Shown: piece by piece, positions 8,806 to 16,996 of the stretch | Numbering within the stretch: the first letter of the stretch is position 1 | How the letters are laid out: each line of letters starts with the position of its first letter | Assembly (NCBI RefSeq): GCF_013177295.1 | Contig: NZ_CP053642.1 | Coordinates: 682,001 to 746,000 of the forward strand | From: Actinomyces marmotae | GTDB taxonomy: Bacteria; Actinomycetota; Actinomycetes; Actinomycetales; Actinomycetaceae | Direction: 5' to 3' | DNA: 64,000 nt | The notes under the pieces: generated by a model | Seen by the model: only the letters and a program-made list of their open reading frames with translations | Told to the model about the DNA's origin: nothing | Database searches by the model: none | Translations under genes and position numbers: made by a program

Positions 8806-10119
8806 TCAGGCCGTCGCGCGGCCAGCCGGGGCGCTAGGGACGGCGTCGAGGAACGCCGGAGGGGTGAATCCCTCGCGCGCGTAGGCGGCGACGACGGCGC
8901 GCGCAACATCGTCCACCCGGCCGGCGTCCACCAGGGCGATCGCGCTGCCCCCGAACCCGCCGCCGGTCATGCGCGCCCCGTGGGCGCCAGCGGCGCGCGC
9001 CGCCTCGACGGCCACGTCCAACTCGGGGCAGGTCACCTCGTAGTCCACGCGCAGCGACTCATGCGAGGCGTCCATGAGTTCCCCGACTCTGGCCAGCTTC
9101 TCCCCGGCCAGCGGGGAGCCATCGGACAGGAGGGAGACGAGCTCGACGGTCCGGGCGATCTCGGTGACGACGTGGCGTGCGCGGGCGACCAGCAATTCCG
9201 CCTCCTCGCCACCGCGCTCGCGCAGGGTGGCCAGCGCCTCCTCCAGGCGCTCGGGCGCGATATCGGCCAGGAACTCGACGCCGAGGATCTCCGCCGCGCG
9301 CTCGCAGGCGGAGCGGCGCGCCCCGTACTGGCCGTCGGCCAGGGAGTGCTTGGCGCGGGTGTCGATGACGAGCAGGGCCAGGCCTTCGGCGGCCAGGTCG
9401 AAGGGGACGTGAACGGCCTCGCCGTCGCGGCAGTCGAGTTCGAGGGCATGCCCGGCGCGGCACCGCAGCGAGGCCGACTGGTCCATGCCGCCCGTGGGGG
9501 CCCCGGCCATCTCGTTCTCCGCCCGCACGCAGGAGGTCACCAGGCGGGCGCGGCCGGCGTCGGCGGGCGCGTCGGCGGGCCCGGCCAGCGCGAGTCCCGC
9601 GATCTCATCGAGGGCCACGCTCGTGGCGCACTCCAGGGCGGCCGAGGAGGACAGGCCTGCCCCCAGCGGGACGCAGGAGACCAGGGCGGCGTCGAAGCCC
9701 GGCAGGGGGCCGAGTCCGTCGCGCTCCAGGGCCCAGGCGACCCCCGCGATGTAGGCGGCCCAATGGGGGACCTCGCCGGGGGTGCCTTTGGGGCCGATGG
9801 CGTCCAGGTCGAGCACGTCCACGGCCTCGCGCGTCTGCGGCGAGATGAGGCGCACCGTGCGGTCATCCCGGCGCCGCAGCGCCAGGAAGGCGCGGTGTGG
9901 CAGGGCGATGGGCAGCGCGAGGCCGCCGTTGTAGTCGGTGTGCTCGCCGATGATGTTGACGCGCCCCGGCGCGTACCAGACGCCGTCGGGGTCGGCGCCG
10001 AAGGCCTCGTGGAACAGGGCGGTGGCCTGGGCGATGCCCTTCTCATTGGTCAAGGCGGGGGAGAAATCAGGGACGGCGGGGGGCGTGACGGCGTCAGCGT
10101 CGGTGGTGAGGTCGCTCAT
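8806..10119 (-). CDS. galK: Galactokinase
   Basis: This GHMP kinase phosphorylates alpha-D-galactose at C1 in the Leloir pathway, 437 aa from ATG 10119. Diagnostic motifs are the galactokinase signature GRVNIIGEHTDYNGG, the ATP-binding VPLGAGLSSSAALE, and the late GGFGGSAIALV motif 3. A second in-frame ATG lies at 10128; a CACGAT hexamer 7 nt before ATG 10119 and the lack of a Shine-Dalgarno sequence favour the inner start. No galT or galE gene is adjacent, so the gene stands alone here, with its own terminator at 8745-8776. Confidence 0.94.
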   Translation of the reverse strand: MSDLTTDADAVTPPAVPDFSPALTNEKGIAQATALFHEAFGADPDGVWYAPGRVNIIGEHTDYNGGLALPIALPHRAFLALRRRDDRTVRLISPQTREAVDVLDLDAIGPKGTPGEVPHWAAYIAGVAWALERDGLGPLPGFDAALVSCVPLGAGLSSSAALECATSVALDEIAGLALAGPADAPADAGRARLVTSCVRAENEMAGAPTGGMDQSASLRCRAGHALELDCRDGEAVHVPFDLAAEGLALLVIDTRAKHSLADGQYGARRSACERAAEILGVEFLADIAPERLEEALATLRERGGEEAELLVARARHVVTEIARTVELVSLLSDGSPLAGEKLARVGELMDASHESLRVDYEVTCPELDVAVEAARAAGAHGARMTGGGFGGSAIALVDAGRVDDVARAVVAAYAREGFTPPAFLDAVPSAPAGRATA

Positions 10120-10255
10120 AACGCACATCGTGCCATGCGGGCGATGCCTTTGAGGGGCGATGCGGGTTAGGCTTGGTCAGCCCGTGGTGGACCCCGCCGC
10201 CGCGGACGCCCGATGCGACCGCCGAGTGCGCCCCCAACGCGCGGAGAGGAGGGTC

Positions 10256-10810
10256 ATGGAGGTCCCTGAGCCCGCCGACCGCGAGAGCGTGGTCGGTGTC
10301 ACCGTGCCCGTTCCCGAGCCCTTCGCCGCCACGATCCGCGACATCCGCCGCGACGCCGGGGACCCGCTCGCCGCCCGGATCGCCCCCCACATCACCCTCC
10401 TGCCGCCCACGGCGGTGCCGACCGACCGGCTCGACTCCATCAAGGAGCACCTGGCCGACGTCGCCCGCGCCCACGCGCCGATCGACCTGCGCCTTAAAGG
10501 GGCCGCCACCTTCCTGCCCGTCAGCGCCGTCGCCTACCTCAAGGTGATCGGTGGCGGCGACGCGCTGCGCTCCCTCCAGCAGGACATCCGCGATGTCTCC
10601 GGCCCGCTTAGCGCCCCCCTGCGCTTTCCCTTCCACCCCCACGTCACCCTCGCCCATGAGGTGGGCCGGGCCGCTCTCGACGCCGCCATGCGGGCCGGGG
10701 CGGCCCTCGACGCCGCGTTCGTCGCCGGGCAGGTGCTCCTGCACACCCTGAACCGGGACCACTGCGCGCTCCTGGCGCGCATCCCCTTGGGCGGGTCGGC
10801 GCCGTCGTGA
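10256..10810 (+). CDS. 2'-5' RNA ligase/cyclic phosphodiesterase-like (2H) protein
   Basis: The 184-aa protein carries two HxT/S-type motifs, APHITLLPP and HPHVTLAHE, about 85 residues apart, the hallmark of the 2H phosphoesterase superfamily. Such proteins act on 2',3'-cyclic or 2'-5' phosphodiesters; the substrate here is unknown. The start is ATG 10256 behind GGAGAGGAGG; upstream codons from 10160 lack family similarity. Its stop overlaps the GTG of the next gene, so the two are translationally coupled. Confidence 0.85.
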   Translation: MEVPEPADRESVVGVTVPVPEPFAATIRDIRRDAGDPLAARIAPHITLLPPTAVPTDRLDSIKEHLADVARAHAPIDLRLKGAATFLPVSAVAYLKVIGGGDALRSLQQDIRDVSGPLSAPLRFPFHPHVTLAHEVGRAALDAAMRAGAALDAAFVAGQVLLHTLNRDHCALLARIPLGGSAPS

Positions 10811-11937
10811 GGCGTCAGGGCGGCAGCGGCATGGCGCGCGCGATCACCACGACGCGCGCGGGCGCCGCCGCGCTCATCGACCGCTACAAGTCCAGCCGCC
10901 TCGGGCGGGCGCTGGCCCGGTACGCCATGGCCCGCGGCGCGCTCCTGGCCGGGGGCATCGCCTACACGGGACTGTTCTCCGTCTTCTCCGCCCTGGCCAT
11001 CGGCGTCACGATCCTCATGGGCCTGCTCGGCAGCCGTCCGGCCCTGCGCGACCGCGTTCTCGAGCAGATCGACCAGGCCCTCCCCGGCGTCATCGACACC
11101 GGCTCGGGCGGCCTGGTGACCATCGACCAGCTCACCCTCGGCTCGGCGCTCAACATCGGCTCCCTCGCCGCGGTCGGAGCCCTCCTCTACTCCGCCGCCG
11201 CCCTCATGGGGGTCCTCAAGACCGCCCTGCGCGCCATGTTCGGCATCGCCCGCCTCCCGGAGAATCCCGTGAGGGCATGGGCGTGGAACCTCGTGGCGCT
11301 GCTCGTCATGATGACCGGCGTGCTCGCCACCGCCGCCGCATCGGCCCTGACGACGGCGCTCGCCGGCTCGACGGCCAGCCTCATCGGGCTGCCCGCCTGG
11401 CTCAGCGGCGCTGGCAGCCACGTAGCGGCCGTCGTCATCTCCTTCCTCATCGACGCCGCCGTGCTGGCCCTCCTGCTGGCAGCCTGCGGCATCCGCGTCC
11501 CCCGCAAGGACCTAGCCGAGGGCGCGTGCCTGGGCGCCGTCGCCTTCGGCGCGCTGCGCGAGATCGGCTCGCGCGCCGTCGGGTCGACCTGGCACAACCC
11601 CCTCCTGGCCTCCTTCGCCGCGATCGTCATCCTCATCCTCTGGCTGCACCTGGCCAGCCGCACCCTCCTCATGATCGCGGCCTGGATCGCCAACCCTCCC
11701 CGGCCCGCCGTCATCGAGCACCCCGATGAGGTCCACGCCAGGGCCCGCCCCAACTACGTCACCCTGTCCGTCCCCGAGACACTGGCCTGGCCCCGGCAGT
11801 CCCTGACCGGCACTGTCGAGGTCGATCCCACGGAGCGCCCCGACCACCGCGCCCCCGCGCCGGCCGGGGACCGCGCCCCCGCGCCGGCCGAGGATCGTGA
11901 GCGCCCCGCCGGCCAGGACGCTCCTCCCGAGGGCTGA
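10807..11937 (+). CDS. YihY/BrkB-family inner membrane protein
   Basis: The 376-aa protein shows the YihY/virulence factor BrkB pattern: GGIAYTGLFSVFSALAIG in the first membrane segment, then about five more hydrophobic segments and a C-terminal hydrophilic Pro/Ala/Asp-rich tail (from about residue 300). The family was formerly called ribonuclease BN in error; its true function is unknown. The GTG start overlaps the preceding TGA. The GDRAPAPAGDRAPAPA type repeat in the tail suggests disorder. Confidence 0.88.
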   Translation: MRRQGGSGMARAITTTRAGAAALIDRYKSSRLGRALARYAMARGALLAGGIAYTGLFSVFSALAIGVTILMGLLGSRPALRDRVLEQIDQALPGVIDTGSGGLVTIDQLTLGSALNIGSLAAVGALLYSAAALMGVLKTALRAMFGIARLPENPVRAWAWNLVALLVMMTGVLATAAASALTTALAGSTASLIGLPAWLSGAGSHVAAVVISFLIDAAVLALLLAACGIRVPRKDLAEGACLGAVAFGALREIGSRAVGSTWHNPLLASFAAIVILILWLHLASRTLLMIAAWIANPPRPAVIEHPDEVHARARPNYVTLSVPETLAWPRQSLTGTVEVDPTERPDHRAPAPAGDRAPAPAEDRERPAGQDAPPEG

Positions 11938-11956
11938 TCCCCGCTAGCCTGGGCCA

Positions 11957-13141
11957 ATGACCGACTTCCCCGCCAGTCCCGAAGCCCGGCGCGCCGCAGC
12001 GCCGGACCGCCAGAGCAAGCCCATCCACGCCATCATCCCCGCCGGCGGCGCGGGCACCAGACTCTGGCCGCTCAGCCGCCGCGAGCGCCCGAAATTCCTC
12101 CTCGATCTCACCGGCGCCGGGCGCACCCTCCTGCAGGGCACCGTCGCCCGCTTGGAGCCCGTGGCCGCCACGACGACGATCGTCACCGGCGCCGCCCATG
12201 CCCAGGCCGTCGCCGCGCAACTGCCGGGCGTGCCCGCTGAGTCGATCCTCGCCGAGCCCTCCCCCCGCGACTCCATGGCCGCCATCGGCCTGGCCGCCGC
12301 CGTCATCGCCCGACGCCACGGGCCGGACGCCGTCGTCGGCTCGTTCGCCGCCGACCAGACGATCGCCGACGAGGGCGCCTTCGCCGAGGCCGTGCGCCAG
12401 GCCGCGGCGCTGGCCGAGGAGGGCTGGGTGGTCACGATCGGCATCGAGGCCACCCACCCCTCCACCGCCTTCGGCTACATCCACGCCGGCGGCCCCACCT
12501 CCGTGCCCGGGGCCCCCGAGGGCCGGGTCGTCCTCGGCTTCACCGAGAAGCCCGACGCCGCCACCGCCGCCGAGTACCTCGCCACCGGCGAGTACCGTTG
12601 GAACGCCGGCATGTTCGTCATGCGCGCCGGGGTCCTCCTGGACCACCTCGCCGCCCAGCGCCCCGAACTCGCCGCCGGTGTGGAGGAGATCGCCGCCGCC
12701 TGGGACACCCCCGAGCGGGAGCCGGTCCTGGCGCGCGTCTGGCCGGGCCTGGAGAGGATCGCCATCGACCACGCCATCGCCGAGCCCGTCGCCGCCGCCG
12801 GGGGAGTGGCCACCGTCCCGGCCGCCATGGGCTGGGACGACGTCGGCGGCTTCGACGCGCTGTCCGCCCTCGTCCCCGTTGGGGCCGGGGGGTCCGCCGC
12901 GGGCGTCGCCGTGCTCGACGGCGCCGGCCAGGGCGGCCCCGCCGCCGACGTCGAGGCCGTGGGATCCTCGGGGGCGCTCGTCGCCACGACGACCGGGCGG
13001 AGGGTCGTGCTGCTCGGCGTGCCCGGGCTCATCGTCGTCGACACCCCGGACGCCCTGCTGGTGACGACGCCGGAGCGCGCTCAGGACGTCAAGGGCGCCG
13101 TCGACCGCCTCAAGCGGGACGGCCGGACGGGCCTGCTGTAG
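11957..13141 (+). CDS. manC: Mannose-1-phosphate guanylyltransferase
   Basis: The enzyme makes GDP-mannose from mannose-1-phosphate and GTP for mannosylated glycans and glycolipids. The 394-aa protein opens with HAIIPAGGAGTRLWPLSRR, the nucleotidyltransferase signature, followed by PKFLLDL; FTEKPDA and YRWNAGMFVMR are further sugar-nucleotide motifs, and WDDVGGFDAL is conserved near the end. The bifunctional isomerase domain is absent. TAGCCT at 11945-11950 sits 6 nt before the ATG, so the mRNA is probably leaderless. The phosphomannomutase at 17972-19717 would supply its substrate. Confidence 0.93.
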   Translation: MTDFPASPEARRAAAPDRQSKPIHAIIPAGGAGTRLWPLSRRERPKFLLDLTGAGRTLLQGTVARLEPVAATTTIVTGAAHAQAVAAQLPGVPAESILAEPSPRDSMAAIGLAAAVIARRHGPDAVVGSFAADQTIADEGAFAEAVRQAAALAEEGWVVTIGIEATHPSTAFGYIHAGGPTSVPGAPEGRVVLGFTEKPDAATAAEYLATGEYRWNAGMFVMRAGVLLDHLAAQRPELAAGVEEIAAAWDTPEREPVLARVWPGLERIAIDHAIAEPVAAAGGVATVPAAMGWDDVGGFDALSALVPVGAGGSAAGVAVLDGAGQGGPAADVEAVGSSGALVATTTGRRVVLLGVPGLIVVDTPDALLVTTPERAQDVKGAVDRLKRDGRTGLL

Positions 13142-13165
13142 CCCGGCTGCGCGCGGGCAACGGCG

Positions 13166-13921
13166 ATGACGGCACCCGGCCGGCGCGAGGCGCAATTCAC
13201 GGCCGCGACCTCGATGACCCAGATGGACCCCACCACTTGCGGGGCCACCTGCTTGCTGGTCGCCAGCGCCCTCCTGGGGTGCGAGCCGGTCGGCGGGGCG
13301 GTCGCCGGAGCGGGCGGTGGGCAGGGGGCACCGCCGGGGGAGGGCCCGGCGGACGCGCAGCGGCGCATCCAGCGCTCGCTCAACCGCCGGGCCATCGCCC
13401 GCTTGGTGCCCTGGCCGCGCGCATTCGGCTCGACCCCCTGGTCCCTGGCCCGTGAGCTCACCCGCATGACCGGGCGCCGATACCGGGTGCGCTGGACGCG
13501 CGAGACCGGCCGCGCCTTCCCCGAGGCGCTTGAGGAGGCCCGCGCCCACCTCGCGGACGGCCTGCCGATCCTCCTGCTCGCGGGCGGCCCGCTCCTGCGG
13601 GCCCCCGCCGACCGGGCCGGCTGGCGGAACCGGGCGCGGTCGGCCGTGGCGGCCATGCTCGCCGGCCCCGCCATCCCGCGCCACTACGTGCTCGCCCTGC
13701 CGCGCGATGGCGCCCGGCTCCCCGGCGACTGCGGCCCCGGGCAGTTGCGCCTCTACGAGCCCAGCGGTGGGCGTGTCCACGAGATCGACCTTCTCAGCGC
13801 GCTCGCCCAGGGAGCGCGCCCTGGGCGCCTCGGGGCCCCCGCTTGCCCCAGGCGTCAAGCGGGCGGTCCGGAGGCGCTGGGGCACTGGCCCCGCCTTCTC
13901 GCCCTCATCCTGCCCCGCTGA
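13166..13921 (+). CDS. Peptidase C39-like protein
   Basis: The 251-aa protein contains MDPTTCGATCLLVA, like the catalytic-cysteine segment of C39-type cysteine proteases, and a later PRHYVLALP that could supply the histidine. There is no signal peptide or membrane domain. It starts 24 bp after manC, with ATG 13166 as first candidate; no strong Shine-Dalgarno sequence is visible. Known family members process leader peptides, but no peptide substrate is evident nearby. The function is inferred only from fold-like motifs. Confidence 0.6.
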   Translation: MTAPGRREAQFTAATSMTQMDPTTCGATCLLVASALLGCEPVGGAVAGAGGGQGAPPGEGPADAQRRIQRSLNRRAIARLVPWPRAFGSTPWSLARELTRMTGRRYRVRWTRETGRAFPEALEEARAHLADGLPILLLAGGPLLRAPADRAGWRNRARSAVAAMLAGPAIPRHYVLALPRDGARLPGDCGPGQLRLYEPSGGRVHEIDLLSALAQGARPGRLGAPACPRRQAGGPEALGHWPRLLALILPR

Positions 13922-13992
13922 TCGCTCCGCCGGTGCCGGTCCGCGATCGGCGCGAGCAGCCAGCCCGGCGCCCCGCGCGAGGCCCGAGAAAG

Positions 13993-14033
13993 GAATTTCG
14001 GGTTTGCGAATTTCGGGTAGCCGAAACTAATGT
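13993..14033 (+). promoter_or_regulatory. Metal-ABC promoter with DtxR-like palindromic operator
   Basis: A -35-like TTGCGA (14004-14009) and -10 TAATGT (14028-14033) are 18 bp apart, with the ATG 7 nt later. Between them lies the perfect palindrome TTTCGGGTAGCCGAAA (14011-14026), with the arm/TAG/arm layout of DtxR/MntR-family boxes. The half-site GAATTTCGGG is repeated directly at 13993 and 14008. A metal-bound repressor here would block RNA polymerase. Regulator identity is inferred. Confidence 0.7.
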
Positions 14034-14040
14034 CGGGCTC

Positions 14041-15246
14041 ATGAGAACCCTCCACCGCCCCGGGCGCCGGGCCGTCAGCGCCGTCGCCGCCATCGCCCTC
14101 GCCGCCCCCGCTCTGGCCGCCTGCGCCGAGACCTCCCCGGCGGGCGGGGACGGAGCCATCAAAGTCGTCGCCTCCACCACCCAGATCTGCGACTACGTCA
14201 CCCAGATCGCCACCGGGGGCAATCCCTCCGGCTCGGGCTCCCTGGCCCTTGAGCGCACCGGCGCCGACGGCGCCACCACCCACCTGGGCCCTAAAGGCGC
14301 CAAGGCCGGCGCCAGCATCAAGCTCACCTGCCTGCTCGCCCCCAACGCCTCCGCCCATGAGCACGACATGACAGCCGCGCAGGCCAAGGCCCTGTCCGAG
14401 GCCGATCTCTTCCTCGTCTCGGGGGTGGACCTGGAGCACTTCCTCGACGACGCCGTCGCCTCCACCGGCTTCAAGGGCACCATGGTCGTCACCTCCGGCG
14501 TCTACGGGGCCGCCGACGTCGATGACCTCGACGCCCAGAAGGCCAAGGAGAAGGACCTGCCCTACACCGTCGAGCGCGGGAGCCAGAAGGTCGACGTGGC
14601 CCCCTGGCCCTTCGCCCCCGAGGAAGGCGAGACCGAGCCTGAGTTCCGCTTCGACCCGCATGTCTGGACCTCCCCGGCCGGCGCCATGGTCCAGGTGCGC
14701 AACATCGGCGAGGCCCTCGCCAAGGCCTCCCCGGCCGGCGCGGCCACCATCAACGAGCACACGGGGACCTATGCCTCCCTGCTCACCGAGCTCGACTCCT
14801 GGGCCCGCTCCAGCCTCGAGACCGTTCCAGCGGACAAGCGCGTCCTGTTCACCAGCCACGACGCCTTCGGTTACCTGTCGAAGGCCTACGGCCTGAAGTT
14901 CGAGGGCGCCGCCCTGTCCGACTTCAACGCCCAGCAGGACGCCACGGCCCAGCAGATCCAGACCACCGCCGACGCCGTGAAGGCCTCGGGCGCCGTGGCC
15001 ATCTTCGCCGAGAACTCCAACAACCCCGCCTCCGTGCGCAAGGTGGCCCAGACCGCCGGCGTCAAGGCGATCATCGGCGACGAGGCCCTCTACGGCGACT
15101 CGCTGGGCGAGCCCGGATCCGACGGTGAGACCTACATCGGATCCATCCTCCACAACGTCACCGGCCTCACCAACGCCTGGGGCGGCACCGCGGCCCCCAT
15201 CCCCGCCTCGCTGGCCGCCTGGACCCCCAAGGCGGCGGCGCAGTGA
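14041..15246 (+). CDS. Zinc/manganese ABC transporter substrate-binding lipoprotein
   Basis: The 401-aa protein is a cluster 9 (ZnuA/MntC-type) binding protein. The signal peptide ends in a lipobox at ALAAC, so it is lipid-anchored outside the membrane. Candidate metal ligands are the histidines of SAHEHD, FDPHVW and SHDAFGY and the aspartate of IIGDEALYGD. An unusual hydrophilic insertion of about 35 residues (GGNPSGSGSL to GAKAGASIK) follows the first strand. The start is ATG 14041, apparently leaderless behind TAATGT. The ATPase gene overlaps its stop, and two permeases complete the operon. Confidence 0.9.
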   Translation: MRTLHRPGRRAVSAVAAIALAAPALAACAETSPAGGDGAIKVVASTTQICDYVTQIATGGNPSGSGSLALERTGADGATTHLGPKGAKAGASIKLTCLLAPNASAHEHDMTAAQAKALSEADLFLVSGVDLEHFLDDAVASTGFKGTMVVTSGVYGAADVDDLDAQKAKEKDLPYTVERGSQKVDVAPWPFAPEEGETEPEFRFDPHVWTSPAGAMVQVRNIGEALAKASPAGAATINEHTGTYASLLTELDSWARSSLETVPADKRVLFTSHDAFGYLSKAYGLKFEGAALSDFNAQQDATAQQIQTTADAVKASGAVAIFAENSNNPASVRKVAQTAGVKAIIGDEALYGDSLGEPGSDGETYIGSILHNVTGLTNAWGGTAAPIPASLAAWTPKAAAQ

Positions 15247-16040
15247 GACCCGGGCACCTCGCGGGCGGGGGCGCCGTCGTCCACTGCGAGGGCGCCGCCC
15301 TCGCCTACGGGCGCGCCGTGGCGCTCACCGGCGTCACCGGTGAGGTGGGGCCCGGCACCGCGCTCGCCCTCATCGGCCCCAACGGCTCAGGCAAAACCAC
15401 CCTGCTGCGGGGGCTGCTCGGCATGGTCGACATCACCGCCGGGCGCATCGAGGTCTGCGGGAGGGCGCCCGGCAGGGCCCGGAGGGGCTCGATCGGATAC
15501 GTCCCCCAGGTCGCCGACCTCGACCCCGCCTTCCCCGTCACCGTCCTCGACGTCGTCCTCATGGGGATCACCGCCTCCATGGCCCGCCTTGGCGCGCTCC
15601 CGCTGCTCGGGGCGCGTCGCCGCGAGGCCCGGCAGCGCGCCCTGGCCGCGCTGGAGTCCGTGGGCCTGGCCGAAGCCGCTGGGCGGCGCTTCGGCACCCT
15701 GTCCGGCGGCCAGCAGCAACGCGTCCTCGTGGCCCGCTGCATCGCCGCCCGCCCCCGGCTCATCGCCCTCGACGAGCCCTTCAACGGCCTCGACCAGCCC
15801 AACCGCGACGCCCTCCTGCGCATCATCGCCGACCTCAAGGACGACGGCGTCGCCCTGGTCATCTCCACCCACGACCTCGTCATCGCCCGCGAGTGCTGCG
15901 AGCAGGTGGCCCTGCTCGCCGGGCGCCAGATCGCCTTCGGGCCCCGCGAGGAGGTCCTCGTCCCCGAGCTCATCGAACGGGCTTACGGCACCGGCGCGAG
16001 AGGCCGCGACGACCTCCTGCTCAGGACGGAGGAGGACTGA
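15243..16040 (+). CDS. Metal ABC transporter ATP-binding protein
   Basis: This is the 265-aa ATPase of the metal importer: Walker A IGPNGSGKTTLLRG, Q-loop in GYVPQVADLD, ABC signature LSGGQQQRV, Walker B LIALDEPFNGLD and H-loop STHDL. The GTG start overlaps the TGA of the binding-protein gene, and its own TGA overlaps the next ATG (TGATG), so the operon is tightly coupled. Confidence 0.95.
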   Translation: MRPGHLAGGGAVVHCEGAALAYGRAVALTGVTGEVGPGTALALIGPNGSGKTTLLRGLLGMVDITAGRIEVCGRAPGRARRGSIGYVPQVADLDPAFPVTVLDVVLMGITASMARLGALPLLGARRREARQRALAALESVGLAEAAGRRFGTLSGGQQQRVLVARCIAARPRLIALDEPFNGLDQPNRDALLRIIADLKDDGVALVISTHDLVIARECCEQVALLAGRQIAFGPREEVLVPELIERAYGTGARGRDDLLLRTEED

Positions 16041-16996
16041 TGAGCACCACGGATCCGCTCACCGCCCTCGTGGCCGGCGCCGTCGAGCAGCTGCGGCTGG
16101 CGCTTGTCGACGCGCCCGGCCTCGTGCCCCTGGCCAGCGCCCCCTTCTTCTTCCGGCCCCTGGTCATGGTGGTCCTGCTGGGGATCGTCTCAGGCGTCGT
16201 CGGGGTGCTCGTGAACCTGCGGGGCGCGGAGTTCAGCGCCGAGGCCCTCGTCCACGCCGTCTTCCCCGGGATCGTGGCCGGCGCCGCCTTCTGGGGGATC
16301 GAGGCGATCATCCCCGCGGCCTCCGCCGTCGCCATGATCGCCGCGGCAGGCCTGACCGTTCTCACCCACCACTCCGGGCGCGTCGCTGGGGCCCGCCGCT
16401 CGGCCGGGGGAGGCGGGGCCGAGGCCGGCACCGCCGTCCTGCTCACCGGCTTCTTCTCCGTGGGCATCATCCTGTCCCTGGCCAAGGGGGACAGGTCCGG
16501 GCAGTTGGAGGCCCTCATGTTCGGGCGGCTCCTGGAGATCACCGACACTGGGCTCGCCCATGCGCTCCTCGCCTGCCTCGTGGCGATCATCCTCGTGGCC
16601 GTCACCTGGCGGGGGCAGATCGCCTACGCCTTCGACCCCGTGGGGGCCCGCGCCGCCGGCCATCGGCTCCTCGCCCTCGACATGGCCCTCAACGCGGCCA
16701 TCGCGGCCGTCGTCGTCTCGGCCTCCACCGCGGTGGGCACGCTGCTCGTCATCGGCGCCCTCATCGTCCCCGGCGCCACCGGGCGGGTCCTCGCCCACCG
16801 GGTGCGCCCCATGGTCATCATCGCCGTGGCCACCGGCGTGCTCGGCGGCTACTTGGGAATGCTGGCCGCCGTCATGCCCAGTCCCCGGCCCGTCTCCCCG
16901 CAGGCGGCCGTGAGCCTCGCGACGACGGCGCTGCTCCTGTGCGCGATCATCGCGGCCTCCGCGCGGCGCCGGGCCCGCAGGGGGAAGAAGGCATGA
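16040..16996 (+). CDS. Metal ABC transporter permease 1
   Basis: This is a 318-aa membrane protein of the ABC-3 family (Zn/Mn/Fe permeases) with about eight hydrophobic segments. Recognisable family segments are LRGAEFSAEALVHAVFPGIVAG near the N-terminus and AFDPVGARAAG plus VSASTAVGTLLVIGALIVPG towards the C-terminus. ATG 16040 follows GGAGGACTG and overlaps the ATPase stop. It is paired with a second, different permease. Confidence 0.93.
   Translation: MSTTDPLTALVAGAVEQLRLALVDAPGLVPLASAPFFFRPLVMVVLLGIVSGVVGVLVNLRGAEFSAEALVHAVFPGIVAGAAFWGIEAIIPAASAVAMIAAAGLTVLTHHSGRVAGARRSAGGGGAEAGTAVLLTGFFSVGIILSLAKGDRSGQLEALMFGRLLEITDTGLAHALLACLVAIILVAVTWRGQIAYAFDPVGARAAGHRLLALDMALNAAIAAVVVSASTAVGTLLVIGALIVPGATGRVLAHRVRPMVIIAVATGVLGGYLGMLAAVMPSPRPVSPQAAVSLATTALLLCAIIAASARRRARRGKKA

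Noticed and set aside
15340..16992. Upstream extension of permease 2 through the ATPase and permease 1 genes
   Set aside because: The frame is open but is out of frame with two clear genes; the true start is ATG 16993 with ATGA coupling.
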